Source: Pseudodonghicola flavimaris
GTDB lineage: Bacteria; Pseudomonadota; Alphaproteobacteria; Rhodobacterales; Rhodobacteraceae
Direction of reading: 5' to 3'
NCBI RefSeq assembly: GCF_030164425.1
Contig: NZ_JASNJD010000006.1
Span: 62,001-126,000, forward strand
DNA: 64,000 nucleotides
Position 1 is the first letter of the stretch. The number at the start of each line of letters is the position of its first letter. Both the position numbers and the translations under genes were made by a program. The notes under the pieces were generated by a model, which saw only the letters and a list, made by a program, of their open reading frames with translations, had not been told where the DNA came from and ran no database searches. Shown here piece by piece: positions 20,862-27,716 of this stretch.

Positions 20862-21377
20862 TCAGCCCCCGTCCCGTTCCGCGAGCACCATGTCCAGCGC
20901 ATCGAGCGCACTGGTGCCTTCCGGCAGGTCGAAGCCCAGATCCTCTTCGTCCTCCTCGGCCAGATAGTCCTCGTAAGTGTCCGGGTTCCAGATCTGGAAG
21001 GTACCGGAGGTGCCGACGAAGAGCGCCTCCTTGTCCAGGCCGATCTTGTCGCGATAGCGCGCCGGTAGCACCAGCCGGCCATCCGGGTCGACCTCGGTAT
21101 GATGCGAGCGGGTTGTGATGTTGCGGGTAAGCTTGCGTTTCAGCTTGGAGCTGGGCAGCCGGTCGATCTTGGCTTCGAGCTTGTCGATCTCGTCGATCGT
21201 ATAGGCCTCGAGGTAGTCCTGATCCGCGTCGCCGTAGACCAGGACGAGCTGCGGGCGGAGGCCTTCGGTATAGTCGGGGTCCCCGGCTTCGAGCACACGG
21301 CGAAACAGGGCCGGGATCGACACCCTGCCCTTGCTATCCACCTTAAAGGTGTATTCGCCTCTGAACCGCCGGCTCAC
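20862..21377 (-). CDS. mraZ: Transcriptional regulator MraZ
   Basis: Ring-forming AbrB-type DNA-binding protein that controls the dcw operon from TGGGN repeats in its own promoter. The 171-aa protein carries two SpoVT/AbrB-like repeats, KVDSKGRVSIPALFRR and EVDPDGRLVLPARYRD. The start is a GTG (SRRFRGEY): the ribosome site AAAGGGA is 8 nt from this GTG but only 3 nt from the ATG just upstream, and that ATG opens only a two-codon frame (ATG GCG TGA) overlapping the GTG. A candidate MraZ operator lies at 21824-21848. Confidence 0.96.
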   Translation of the reverse strand: MSRRFRGEYTFKVDSKGRVSIPALFRRVLEAGDPDYTEGLRPQLVLVYGDADQDYLEAYTIDEIDKLEAKIDRLPSSKLKRKLTRNITTRSHHTEVDPDGRLVLPARYRDKIGLDKEALFVGTSGTFQIWNPDTYEDYLAEEDEEDLGFDLPEGTSALDALDMVLAERDGG

Positions 21378-21432
21378 GCCATCTGTCCCTTTGCCCGTGC
21401 TCCCGGGTCTCTGTTTGCCTCCCCCCGGATGG

Positions 21433-21473
21433 AAAAACGGCGGGTTGATCTGCTGCCACTGATCAACCCGCCG
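21433..21473 (-). terminator. Strong intrinsic terminator/attenuator in the mraZ leader
   Basis: Read on the minus strand, a perfect 13-bp stem (CGGCGGGTTGATC with its complement) with a 10-nt loop is followed by TTTTT. It lies only 55 nt upstream of the mraZ start and downstream of the candidate operator, so transcription from the dcw promoter must read through it. In R. sphaeroides the sRNA UpsM ends at a terminator in the same place. Confidence 0.85.
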
Positions 21474-21650
21474 CTCTGATCCCGCTGAGCGGGGTGTCCG
21501 ACTGCGCGCGCCACCTGGGGGGATGTCTGCTCGCTCGCGCGCCGGATCTCTCTGGTCTGATGAAAGCGAAGTGCCTGTATGAAACCTGCTTTTTTATTTT
21601 GGTCGGAGGGCTGTGTTGGCGCCCGCCTTGTCTCGTTTTCATCCGATGAA
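21433..21650 (-). ncRNA. UpsM-like sRNA in the extended mraZ 5' leader
   Basis: The long non-coding leader of mraZ ending in the terminator at 21433-21473 corresponds in position and layout to UpsM of R. sphaeroides, an abundant sRNA formed by partial termination (about 206 nt there). The 3' end is well defined here. The 5' end is my estimate from that length; if transcription starts near the MraZ box at 21824 the RNA would exceed 330 nt. A second small hairpin (CCCGCTGAGCGGG, 21481-21493) lies just before the terminator. No ORF with coding character is visible in it. Confidence 0.6.
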
Positions 21651-21653
21651 CAA

Positions 21654-21707
21654 GGGATGCCACGGGAATTCATGGAAAGCAACTGGAATTTGCGGGACAA
21701 CCTGGAC
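21654..21707 (+). promoter_or_regulatory. Phased GGRA repeats upstream of mraZ
   Basis: On the plus strand GGGA/GGAA/GGAC words begin at 21654, 21664, 21674, 21685, 21694 and 21704, that is every 9-11 bp, one DNA helical turn. They resemble degenerate MraZ half-boxes on the strand opposite to mraZ. They could be an auxiliary operator or chance; the perfect three-box operator lies 120 bp further upstream. Confidence 0.35.
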
Positions 21708-21823
21708 TCTTCCCGCCTCACGCCGCAGTGAAGCGCAAGACTCACGCGACCGGCAGAGAATCAGCATAGCCTCCCTAGCAGAATGGAAGAATCGGGACAC
21801 AAGATGTAGCTTTTCGAGCACTG

Positions 21824-21848
21824 TCCCAACAAATCCCAGTACTTCCCG
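21824..21848 (-). promoter_or_regulatory. MraZ operator (three TGGGN-type boxes)
   Basis: Minus strand reads CGGGA-N5-TGGGA-N5-TGGGA with exactly 10-bp periodicity. This matches the TGGGN-N5 direct repeats bound by MraZ in E. coli. Position about 450 bp upstream of mraZ implies that the dcw promoter is here and that the leader is very long. A possible promoter follows (TTGTTG, 18 nt, TACATC), but it is weak and only tentative. Confidence 0.7.
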
Positions 21849-21849
21849 T

Positions 21850-22440
21850 AATTTTTTCACCGCCCCCGGATGAGCGAGTAAATGTTTCTTTTTTGTTCTC
21901 ATTTTCACGCCGAATCACCTGCCGGTGAACCCGGTTTCCAGCTCACTCCCGTGATTTCCCATAAGTGATGACCATCATTTCCCGTTCAGTCCCGGCACGA
22001 CGCAAACCGGCGCCAGCCAGACCGCGAGACCGCCCCTTCCAATAGAGACGTCTCCAATAGTGTCGCCAGACACGACCAGCCGAAAACCGAGTCACCGGCC
22101 TGGCCCGCCCGCTGCCGGACGAGCGCCTCACCAAGGGCTTCCCGCCGATCCGGCGAGAAATTCGCCCGGTCTCCAGCCTGCTGTTGCAGTTTTACCACGG
22201 GCCATTTTGCGCCCGCTCGAAGGGTGACGTTAGGACAGCAAATTCTCCCCGCCGAACCGAGCAAAACTCATGTCACCCAAAACGTCTGACGGTTCGAAGC
22301 GGTCGAAACCGGCAGTCAGCAAGATTTTTATCGTTATCTTAGGCAGTTATATCGTTAACCATCTGATCGCACGACGGCCGCGCCGCACGGCCCCGCCGGG
22401 ACGCTCCGCCGCATTGACAATTTACACGCCAAACCCTGCG
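21850..22440. other. Intergenic stretch between the dcw promoter and the DUF1127 gene
   Basis: About 590 bp without a gene I can support. Short open frames exist on both strands (for example 21986-22264 minus and 22270-22515 plus), but none shows consistent codon bias or a recognisable domain. Visible structure includes a GAGACGTCTC palindrome flanked by two CCAATAG words (22039-22056), a GTGTC/GACAC hairpin just after it, and an A+T-rich tract at 22320-22365. It may hold divergent promoters or a decayed gene. Confidence 0.4.
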
Positions 22441-22447
22441 ATCATAA

Positions 22448-22474
22448 CCTTACGTCAGAAGTGCTGCCCATTTA
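22448..22474 (+). promoter_or_regulatory. Candidate RpoH-type promoter of the DUF1127-sRNA operon
   Basis: CCTTAC, 13 nt, then CCCATTTA resembles the heat-shock sigma factor pattern (CTTGAAA ... CCCATnT), the -10 part being a full match. It lies about 150 bp upstream of the DUF1127 ATG. In R. sphaeroides the equivalent operon is driven by RpoHI/RpoHII. A perfect TTGACA at 22416-22421 is an alternative -35, but its matching -10 is poor. Confidence 0.4.
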
Positions 22475-22622
22475 TTATGCAGGCAATCTATGCACTTGCT
22501 GCATGGCAGCATTGAAGCACCAGGCTATTGTGCAAACGCAGCATTTGCCTATTTTCAGTCTCAACACGGCGCCGCAACATGGTGCTGCACAGACGACGCT
22601 GACGAAGCAAGGTAACGATACA

Positions 22623-22841
22623 ATGGCCGCTCTGACACATAGCGAAAACCGGGATGCCAGCCTTCTGGGCCGGATGAATGCCTGGGCCGCGGATGTCCGG
22701 TTGCGCGTTGAGCGCTTTCGGGTGTTCCGCCAGACCCTGAGTGAAATGGGCGCGCTGAACAACAAGGAACTGGCCGATCTCGGCCTGCACCGCTCCGAAC
22801 TGCGCCGCGTGGCCTACCAAGCCTCCCGCGAAGTCTGCTGA
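22623..22841 (+). CDS. DUF1127 protein, CcaF1-like
   Basis: A 72-aa protein whose C-terminal half is the DUF1127 domain: VFRQTLSEMGALNNKELADL then GLHRSELRRVAYQAS, an arginine-rich helical segment. The start is the ATG of MAALTHSEN preceded by AAGG; the longer frame upstream has no support. In R. sphaeroides the homologous gene (CcaF1) encodes an RNA-binding protein that affects maturation of the CcsR sRNAs, processed from the same transcript. Here too it is followed within 25 nt by such an array, so the same role is likely. Confidence 0.88.
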   Translation: MAALTHSENRDASLLGRMNAWAADVRLRVERFRVFRQTLSEMGALNNKELADLGLHRSELRRVAYQASREVC

Positions 22842-22866
22842 CGGGGCAACGAAGACACAACGGGTT

Positions 22867-22940
22867 CAGACCTTCATCTCCTCCTCCCTTGAGGGTCTGT
22901 TCTAAGCGGCGGCATCTCTCCTCCTCCCTGATGCCGCCGC
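22867..22940 (+). ncRNA. CcsR/cuckoo sRNA unit 1
   Basis: Two adjacent hairpins, 22867-22899 (stem CAGACCTTCA with one G-U pair) and 22906-22940 (perfect 10-bp stem GCGGCGGCAT), each exposing CTCCTCCTCCC in the loop. This is the cuckoo RNA architecture: twin loops that copy the anti-Shine-Dalgarno sequence. Stem sequences differ from units 2-4, so this is the most diverged unit. It begins 25 nt after the DUF1127 stop. Confidence 0.85.
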
Positions 22941-22969
22941 ACCAGATACCGGCCTGAGCCGGACAGAAT

Positions 22970-23047
22970 ACACCGGACGCTCTCCTCCTCCCTGCGTTCG
23001 GTGTTGGATCGGCCGGTGACGCTCTCCTCCTCCCTGCGTCACCGGCC
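22970..23047 (+). ncRNA. CcsR/cuckoo sRNA unit 2
   Basis: Hairpins at 22970-23004 (stem ACACCGGACGC, one G-U pair) and 23011-23047 (perfect 12-bp stem GGCCGGTGACGC), both with CTCCTCCTCCC loops. First of three nearly identical tandem units. Confidence 0.88.
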
Positions 23048-23085
23048 ACTCCAACCCTCGAAAGAGGGAAACGACATAACCGGAT

Positions 23086-23163
23086 ACACCGGGCGCTCTC
23101 CTCCTCCCTGCGCTCGGTGTTGGATCGGCCGGTGACGCTCTCCTCCTCCCTGCGTCACCGGCC
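23086..23163 (+). ncRNA. CcsR/cuckoo sRNA unit 3
   Basis: Hairpins at 23086-23120 and 23127-23163, with stems and CTCCTCCTCCC loops nearly identical to unit 2. It begins 116 bp after unit 2, the linker between them containing GAAACGACATAACCGGAT, which recurs before units 4 and 5. Confidence 0.88.
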
Positions 23164-23200
23164 ACTCCAACCCCCGAAAGGGGAAACGACATAACCGGAT

Positions 23201-23278
23201 ACACCGGGCGCTCTCCTCCTCCCTGCGCTCGGTGTTGGATCGGCCGGTGACGCTCTCCTCCTCCCTGCGTCACCGGCC
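23201..23278 (+). ncRNA. CcsR/cuckoo sRNA unit 4
   Basis: Hairpins at 23201-23235 and 23242-23278, essentially a copy of unit 3 shifted by 115 bp. The loops keep CTCCTCCTCCC unchanged. Confidence 0.88.
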
Positions 23279-23314
23279 ACTCCACCCCCGAAAGGGGAAA
23301 CGACATAACCGGAT

Positions 23315-23393
23315 ACACCGGCGCTCTCCTCCTCCCTGCGCTTGGTGTTGCATGAGAACGGCGGCACCTCTCCTCCTCCCTGGTGCCGCCGTT
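23315..23393 (+). ncRNA. CcsR/cuckoo sRNA unit 5 (terminal)
   Basis: First hairpin 23315-23348 (ACACC...GGTGT, imperfect, with a small bulge) and second hairpin 23357-23393 (perfect 12-bp stem AACGGCGGCACC), both with CTCCTCCTCCC loops. The second hairpin is followed by TTCTTTT and so doubles as the transcript terminator. Its offset from unit 4 is 114 bp. Confidence 0.85.
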
Positions 23394-23400
23394 TTCTTTT
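23357..23400 (+). terminator. Intrinsic terminator of the DUF1127-sRNA operon
   Basis: A 12-bp perfect stem, AACGGCGGCACC and complement, with the CTCCTCCTCCC loop, followed by TTCTTTT. It ends the plus-strand transcript 43 nt before the convergent stop codon at 23443. Confidence 0.85.
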
Positions 23401-23442
23401 GCCCAAACCCTTTCTGGCCTCCCGGCCCGCCGGCCCTGTCAC

Positions 23443-23721
23443 TCAGTGCCGGCGCCGTCCCCCGCCACCGCGCCGGGTCGGCGCAGAAGCCGGCACGGAA
23501 AGCTCCCGGGTCTGGCGCAGATAGCCACAGAACAGCGCCACAGGCCGTGAATTGCGCGCCAGCGGCGCAGCGCGCTGTTCCGCCACTTCGGCCGCGGCCG
23601 CTTCCGGGCACCCCTCCGGCAGGGTCATCACCCATTCCAGATAGCCCATGCGCGCGGCGACCTCCGGGTCGACCTCTTCGGGCAGGTCGCGCAGCGCCTG
23701 CAGAATTCCGGCCAGCATCAT
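23443..23721 (-). CDS. Small protein of unknown function under a cobalamin riboswitch
   Basis: A 92-aa frame starting at a doubled ATGATG (MMLAGILQALRDLPEEV). Codon positions show the strong G/C third-base bias of real genes here. It has a hydrophobic start, an acidic helix, the segment YLEWVMTLPEG, two cysteines, and ends in an Arg/Gly tail (TRRGGGGRRRH). I recognise no family. A 17-codon leader frame (23718-23771, MTMTRMNFP...) ends in a TGA that overlaps this ATG, so translation may be coupled; no good ribosome site precedes the ATG directly. The riboswitch at 23890-24055 suggests B12 transport, salvage or a B12-independent bypass. Confidence 0.6.
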   Translation of the reverse strand: MMLAGILQALRDLPEEVDPEVAARMGYLEWVMTLPEGCPEAAAAEVAEQRAAPLARNSRPVALFCGYLRQTRELSVPASAPTRRGGGGRRRH

Positions 23722-23889
23722 GGCTGCGCCCCCGAACCCGTCCTTGGGAAATTCATTCTGGTCATCGTCATCCTTTCTCCGCCGCGCCCCGCGCCGAATG
23801 GTCTGTGGGGGCAGCGAAGGATGACACATGCGGGGAAAAAAGACCGGCCCGCAGCGCCCCGACCGCCGCCCGCGATCTGGCATTGCTGC

Positions 23890-24055
23890 AAGGCTGGTTT
23901 CCGGACTTGGACGATGGGGCTGATCCGACCCTTCCCAAAGGCGCAGGCCTTCAGTGGTTTCGCCGGACGTTCGCGATCCTTACCGTTGCGGGGGCAGTGC
24001 CGGATTTTCACCGGCTTCCCAATTCTCCCCCCGAAGGGGGCACCTCACGGCCGGG
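23890..24055 (-). promoter_or_regulatory. Cobalamin (B12) riboswitch
   Basis: Read on the minus strand, the core shows GGTGCC at the 5' side, GGGAAGCCGGTGAAAATCC then GGCACTGCCCCCGCAACGGTAA (conserved central junction), CCACTG, and near the 3' end the B12 box AGTCCGGAAACCAGCC (about 23892-23907). All conserved blocks are in order with normal spacing. A T6 run (23836-23841) preceded by GC-rich sequence follows, so control by transcription termination is plausible. The regulated gene is the unknown protein at 23443-23721. Confidence 0.9.
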
Positions 24056-24160
24056 AGGATGACAGGTTTCACCGCGAGGTCCATGGCAAATCGACCCGCT
24101 GCAACCATTTGCCCGAAGCCCCGGGGCGGGGGCCGGCATCAAGCCGGCACCGCGCAGAGG

Positions 24161-26509
24161 TCAGAACGGGATATCGTCGCTGGCGCTGATGAACCGCGCC
24201 ACCACCTTCTTCGGACCAGCCTTTTCGAAATCGACCTCGAGCTTGTCGCCCTCGATCCCCGTGACGCTGCCATAGCCGAACTTCTGGTGAAACACCCGCT
24301 CCCCGATGGTGAAGCTGGAAACGGCAGTCAGGTCGATCACCGTGTTGCGGCTTTCCTTCGGCTGCGACACACCGCGTTCGCCGGCACGGGCCTGCATGCG
24401 TTTCCACCCCGGGGAGTTGTAGACATTCGCCTCTGCCACCCGGGTTTCGATGGTGCCGCGCACCGGTGCCGCGGCGGCACCATAGCCGCCACCATAGAGC
24501 CCCGGCGGTGTCAGCACATCCACGTGATCCTCAGGCAATTCATCGACGAAGCGCGACGGTAGCGCCGATTGCCACTGGCCGAACACCCGCCGGTTGGCGG
24601 CGAAGGAGATGGTGCAGACCTCCTCGGCCCGGGTGATGCCGACATAGGCGAGGCGGCGTTCCTCCTCCAACCCCTTGACGCCGCTTTCGTCCATGCTGCG
24701 CTGCGACGGGAACAGCCCGTCTTCCCAACCGGGCAGGAAGACCGCCGGGAACTCCAACCCCTTGGCGGCATGCAGCGTCATGATCGACACCTTCTGTTCG
24801 GAATCGGCCTGTTCGTTGTCCATGATCAGGCTGACATGCTCCAGGAACCCCTGCAGATTCTCGAAGTTCTCCAGCGCCTTGACCAGTTCCTTGAGGTTTT
24901 CCAGCCGGCCCGGCGCCTCCGGCGTCTTGTCGTTCTGCCACATGGTGGTGTAACCGCTCTCGTCCAGGACGATTTCGGCCAGCTCCATATGGGTCATGTC
25001 CTTGTCGCCAGCCATCCGGCCCCAGCGGCGCAGATCCTCGACCAGGGTGCGCAGCGCGGCACCGCCCTTGCCCTTGATCAGCCCATCCTCCACCGCGATC
25101 CGGGCGCCTTCCAGCAGGCTGACGCCATTGGCGCGCGCCGTGGTCTGGATGGTCTGCTGCGCCTTGTCGCCCAGCCCCCGTTTCGGCGTGTTGACGATGC
25201 GCTCAAACGCCAGATCGTCCTCCGGGCTGACCACCAGCCGGAAATAGGCCATGGCATCGCGGATCTCCATCCGCTCGTAAAAGCGGGGGCCGCCGATCAC
25301 CCGATACGGCAGACCGATGGTCAGAAACCGATCCTCGAAGGCGCGCATCTGATGGCTGGCGCGGACCAGAATCGCGATTTCGTCCAGGTTGAAGGCACGC
25401 AGACCGCGGGTGCCGCGCTGCATCGCCTCGATCTCCTCGCCGATCCAGCGCGCTTCCTCTTCCCCGTCCCAATGGCCGATCAGGCGCAGCTTTTCGCCCT
25501 CTTCCGCCTGGGTCCAGAGCTCCTTTCCCAGACGCCCCTGATTGCCCCGGATGACGTTCGAAGCGGCGGCGAGGATATGCGGGGTCGAGCGGTAGTTCTG
25601 TTCCAGCCGCACCACATGGGCGCCGGGAAAATCCTTTTCGAACCGCAGGATATTGCCCACCTCGGCGCCGCGCCAGCCGTAGATCGACTGGTCGTCGTCG
25701 CCGACGCAGCAGATGTTCTTGTGCCCCCCGGCCAACAGCCGCAGCCACAGGTATTGGGCCACGTTGGTATCCTGATATTCGTCGACCAGGATATAGCGGA
25801 ACCAGCGCTGATATTGCGCCAGAACGTCCGGATGGGTCTGAAAGATCACCACCATATGCAGCAGCAGATCGCCGAAATCGACGGCATTCAGCTGGCGCAG
25901 ACGCTCCTGATACTGCGCATAAAGCTCCACCCCCCGGTGGTTATAGGCACCGGCATCGGCGGTGGGAATCTTGTCGGGCGTCAGCGCGCGGTTCTTCCAG
26001 CCATCGATCACCCCGGCCAATTGCCGGGCGGGCCAACGTTTGTCGTCGATGCCGGCGGCCTGAACCAGCTGTTTCAGCAGGCGAATCTGGTCGTCAGTGT
26101 CGAGGATGGTGAAGTTCGATTTCAGCCCCACCAGTTCGGCGTGACGGCGCAGCAGCTTGACGCAGATCGAATGGAAGGTGCCCAGCCAGGGCATGCCCTC
26201 GATCGCCTGGCCCAGCAGGCGACCGACCCGTTCCTTCATCTCGCGCGCCGCCTTGTTGGTGAAGGTGACCGAGAGGATTTCGTTCGGCCGGGCCCTGCCA
26301 GTGTTCAGCAGATGCACGATGCGGGCGGTCAGCGCCTTGGTCTTGCCGGTGCCGGCGCCGGCCAGCATCAAAACGGGGCCGTCGAGACATTCGACCGCCT
26401 CCCGCTGGGCGGGGTTCAGATCGTCGAGATAAGGCGCCGGCCGCGCCGCCATGGCCCGGGCCGACAGGGCGGCACCCTCGAAGGCATCAAGATCGTCGTA
26501 ACTGCTCAT
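24161..26509 (-). CDS. uvrD: ATP-dependent DNA helicase UvrD/PcrA
   Basis: Superfamily 1A 3'-5' helicase acting in nucleotide excision and mismatch repair. The 782-aa protein has Walker A AGAGTGKTKALTARI (about residue 52), the DEYQDTN Walker B box (about 245), VGDDDQSIYGWRGAE, TLHAAKGLEFPAVFLPG and LAYVGITRAEE, plus the C-terminal tudor-like domain (GYGSVTGIEGDKLEV). A perfect alphaproteobacterial SOS box lies 40 bp upstream (26550-26564), so it is probably DNA-damage induced. Confidence 0.96.
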   Translation of the reverse strand: MSSYDDLDAFEGAALSARAMAARPAPYLDDLNPAQREAVECLDGPVLMLAGAGTGKTKALTARIVHLLNTGRARPNEILSVTFTNKAAREMKERVGRLLGQAIEGMPWLGTFHSICVKLLRRHAELVGLKSNFTILDTDDQIRLLKQLVQAAGIDDKRWPARQLAGVIDGWKNRALTPDKIPTADAGAYNHRGVELYAQYQERLRQLNAVDFGDLLLHMVVIFQTHPDVLAQYQRWFRYILVDEYQDTNVAQYLWLRLLAGGHKNICCVGDDDQSIYGWRGAEVGNILRFEKDFPGAHVVRLEQNYRSTPHILAAASNVIRGNQGRLGKELWTQAEEGEKLRLIGHWDGEEEARWIGEEIEAMQRGTRGLRAFNLDEIAILVRASHQMRAFEDRFLTIGLPYRVIGGPRFYERMEIRDAMAYFRLVVSPEDDLAFERIVNTPKRGLGDKAQQTIQTTARANGVSLLEGARIAVEDGLIKGKGGAALRTLVEDLRRWGRMAGDKDMTHMELAEIVLDESGYTTMWQNDKTPEAPGRLENLKELVKALENFENLQGFLEHVSLIMDNEQADSEQKVSIMTLHAAKGLEFPAVFLPGWEDGLFPSQRSMDESGVKGLEEERRLAYVGITRAEEVCTISFAANRRVFGQWQSALPSRFVDELPEDHVDVLTPPGLYGGGYGAAAAPVRGTIETRVAEANVYNSPGWKRMQARAGERGVSQPKESRNTVIDLTAVSSFTIGERVFHQKFGYGSVTGIEGDKLEVDFEKAGPKKVVARFISASDDIPF

Positions 26510-26549
26510 AGGGGGAACTTAGCGCGGATCTCGGCGCAGTTAAAGATCC

Positions 26550-26564
26550 GTTCGCGGTCTGTTC
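26550..26564 (+). promoter_or_regulatory. LexA (SOS) box upstream of uvrD
   Basis: GTTCGCGGTCTGTTC matches exactly the direct-repeat GTTC-N7-GTTC bound by LexA in alphaproteobacteria. It is centred about 48 bp upstream of the uvrD ATG, where it would overlap the promoter. Confidence 0.75.
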
Positions 26565-26616
26565 CAGGGTGTTTTGCGAGGGGATGCGCCTGCCCCTCCC
26601 TCGACATTCAAGCCCA

Positions 26617-26700
26617 CGCGCCCGACCCGAGGGTGGGTGCGGAACGCGCCCTCGTCGTGCCGGAGGCACGCCTACGGCGTGACGGGGAGGGTCGGGCGCG
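26617..26700. repeat. Inverted repeat between uvrD and the A+T-rich islet
   Basis: CGCGCCCGACCC (26617-26628) and its perfect complement GGGTCGGGCGCG (26689-26700) flank 60 bp that include a further small hairpin (GGCACGCCTACGGCGTG-like). It could fold into a cruciform or act as a bidirectional terminator. It lies exactly at the junction between high-G+C DNA and the A+T-rich islet that begins near 26740. Confidence 0.55.
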
Positions 26701-26741
26701 GGCGCGCCTGCGGCGCGCCGAACAGCCCCCCTCCCCCAGCG

Positions 26742-27698
26742 CTATTTCGTATCGCCCAACTCAACGATCGGCATATACTTTGACAGATTCCGCAAAACGA
26801 GAAGAAGAATTTTTCTTTCATAATTTGAAAAATAATGGCGCGTCAATAGAGATGTATCCGACGACACCTCATTCAAAATAACGTTACCCCACTCATCCGG
26901 ACGATACCTCATAATACAAGAATATATATGATTCAAAAGAAAGTGAATACAAATCTCAGGAAGCAAAATAGGATAAAATGGATTCTCAACAAAATACAAT
27001 CGACCACGCACATCCGAATATATTAGAGCATCAATTTCGGAGGCTTTAGTGGCCGGAACTGACACAATGTACTTTCCGAATCTCTCCGTTATCTCAAAGC
27101 CAGGAAAAGATCGCTCTACAACCTCACGCGTCGGAAGCGACGTCCCGTCGCCAATCTGAAATTCCCAAGTCAACATTCTGGGATTATTGGCATTCACCAC
27201 ATCAAGAGGAAATACCCTCGATCGACGCCCAGTCATTAACGCATAATACTCCGCCATTTCAGGCAGCATACTTAAAAGCGTCCCGATACTTGCCTTAACT
27301 CTATGGGAGTAAAATGCCTTGATACTCTCCCTAAAATCCTGATGAAATTCAATACCCTTCAAGTTAATCAAGTCAGTAGGGAATGAGCTAAACAGTTCAC
27401 TGAAAGTCCCTGTTGGACTATCGCCGCCAAATTGACACTGTACTGCATCTGGTAGGTAGACCATCCCGTGAGAGCTGGGCAAATTATCTTTACTGTATCG
27501 AACGGGACTGTTCAACACAATCATGCCATATGAATAAGCAGTCACAGAATAAAAGTGGTTTAGAGGCTTGACCATCAACGAACCTCGGCAACCAGCCAAA
27601 TACAATTCCCGCCCCTGACCGAAACAGTTCTTTAGCTTTGCAGCCTCCGCCTCAGGAATACCCGATTTCTTCGAATCCCCTGACGTCTGCTTCCTCAT
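26742..27698 (-). CDS. YaaC-like protein
   Basis: A 318-aa protein resembling the YaaC family (uncharacterised, first seen in Bacillus). The support is the N-terminal pattern of a KNCFGQGRELY segment, then SLMVKPLNHFYSVTAYSYGM and a short SSHGM block, which parallels the KP-x(4)-YG...HG pattern of YaaC. The rest is helical with no catalytic motif I recognise. Composition is far more A+T-rich than the surrounding genome (AAA, TTT and ATA codons common), so it was acquired by transfer. It follows the 129-aa gene by 18 nt. Confidence 0.6.
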   Translation of the reverse strand: MRKQTSGDSKKSGIPEAEAAKLKNCFGQGRELYLAGCRGSLMVKPLNHFYSVTAYSYGMIVLNSPVRYSKDNLPSSHGMVYLPDAVQCQFGGDSPTGTFSELFSSFPTDLINLKGIEFHQDFRESIKAFYSHRVKASIGTLLSMLPEMAEYYALMTGRRSRVFPLDVVNANNPRMLTWEFQIGDGTSLPTREVVERSFPGFEITERFGKYIVSVPATKASEIDALIYSDVRGRLYFVENPFYPILLPEICIHFLLNHIYSCIMRYRPDEWGNVILNEVSSDTSLLTRHYFSNYERKILLLVLRNLSKYMPIVELGDTK

Positions 27699-27716
27699 CC
27701 GATATATATGTCTAAT

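Larger units (their letters stand above)
22970..23348 (+). repeat. Tandem ~115-bp repeat array underlying sRNA units 2-5
   Basis: Four direct repeats with a 114-116 bp period; units 2-4 and their linkers are near identical. They contain hairpins rather than unique spacers, so this is not a CRISPR array. The pattern points to recent tandem duplication of one sRNA gene. Confidence 0.85.

Noticed and set aside
22270-22515. Plus-strand frame of 81 codons before the DUF1127 gene
   Set aside because: No codon bias, no ribosome site, and it runs over the candidate promoter; it is not similar to any family I know.
22902-23318. Minus-strand frames through the hairpin array, and the idea of a CRISPR array
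   Set aside because: The repeats are self-complementary sRNA hairpins with identical linkers, not repeats with unique spacers. The frames arise from the repeat period and have no start signals or domains.
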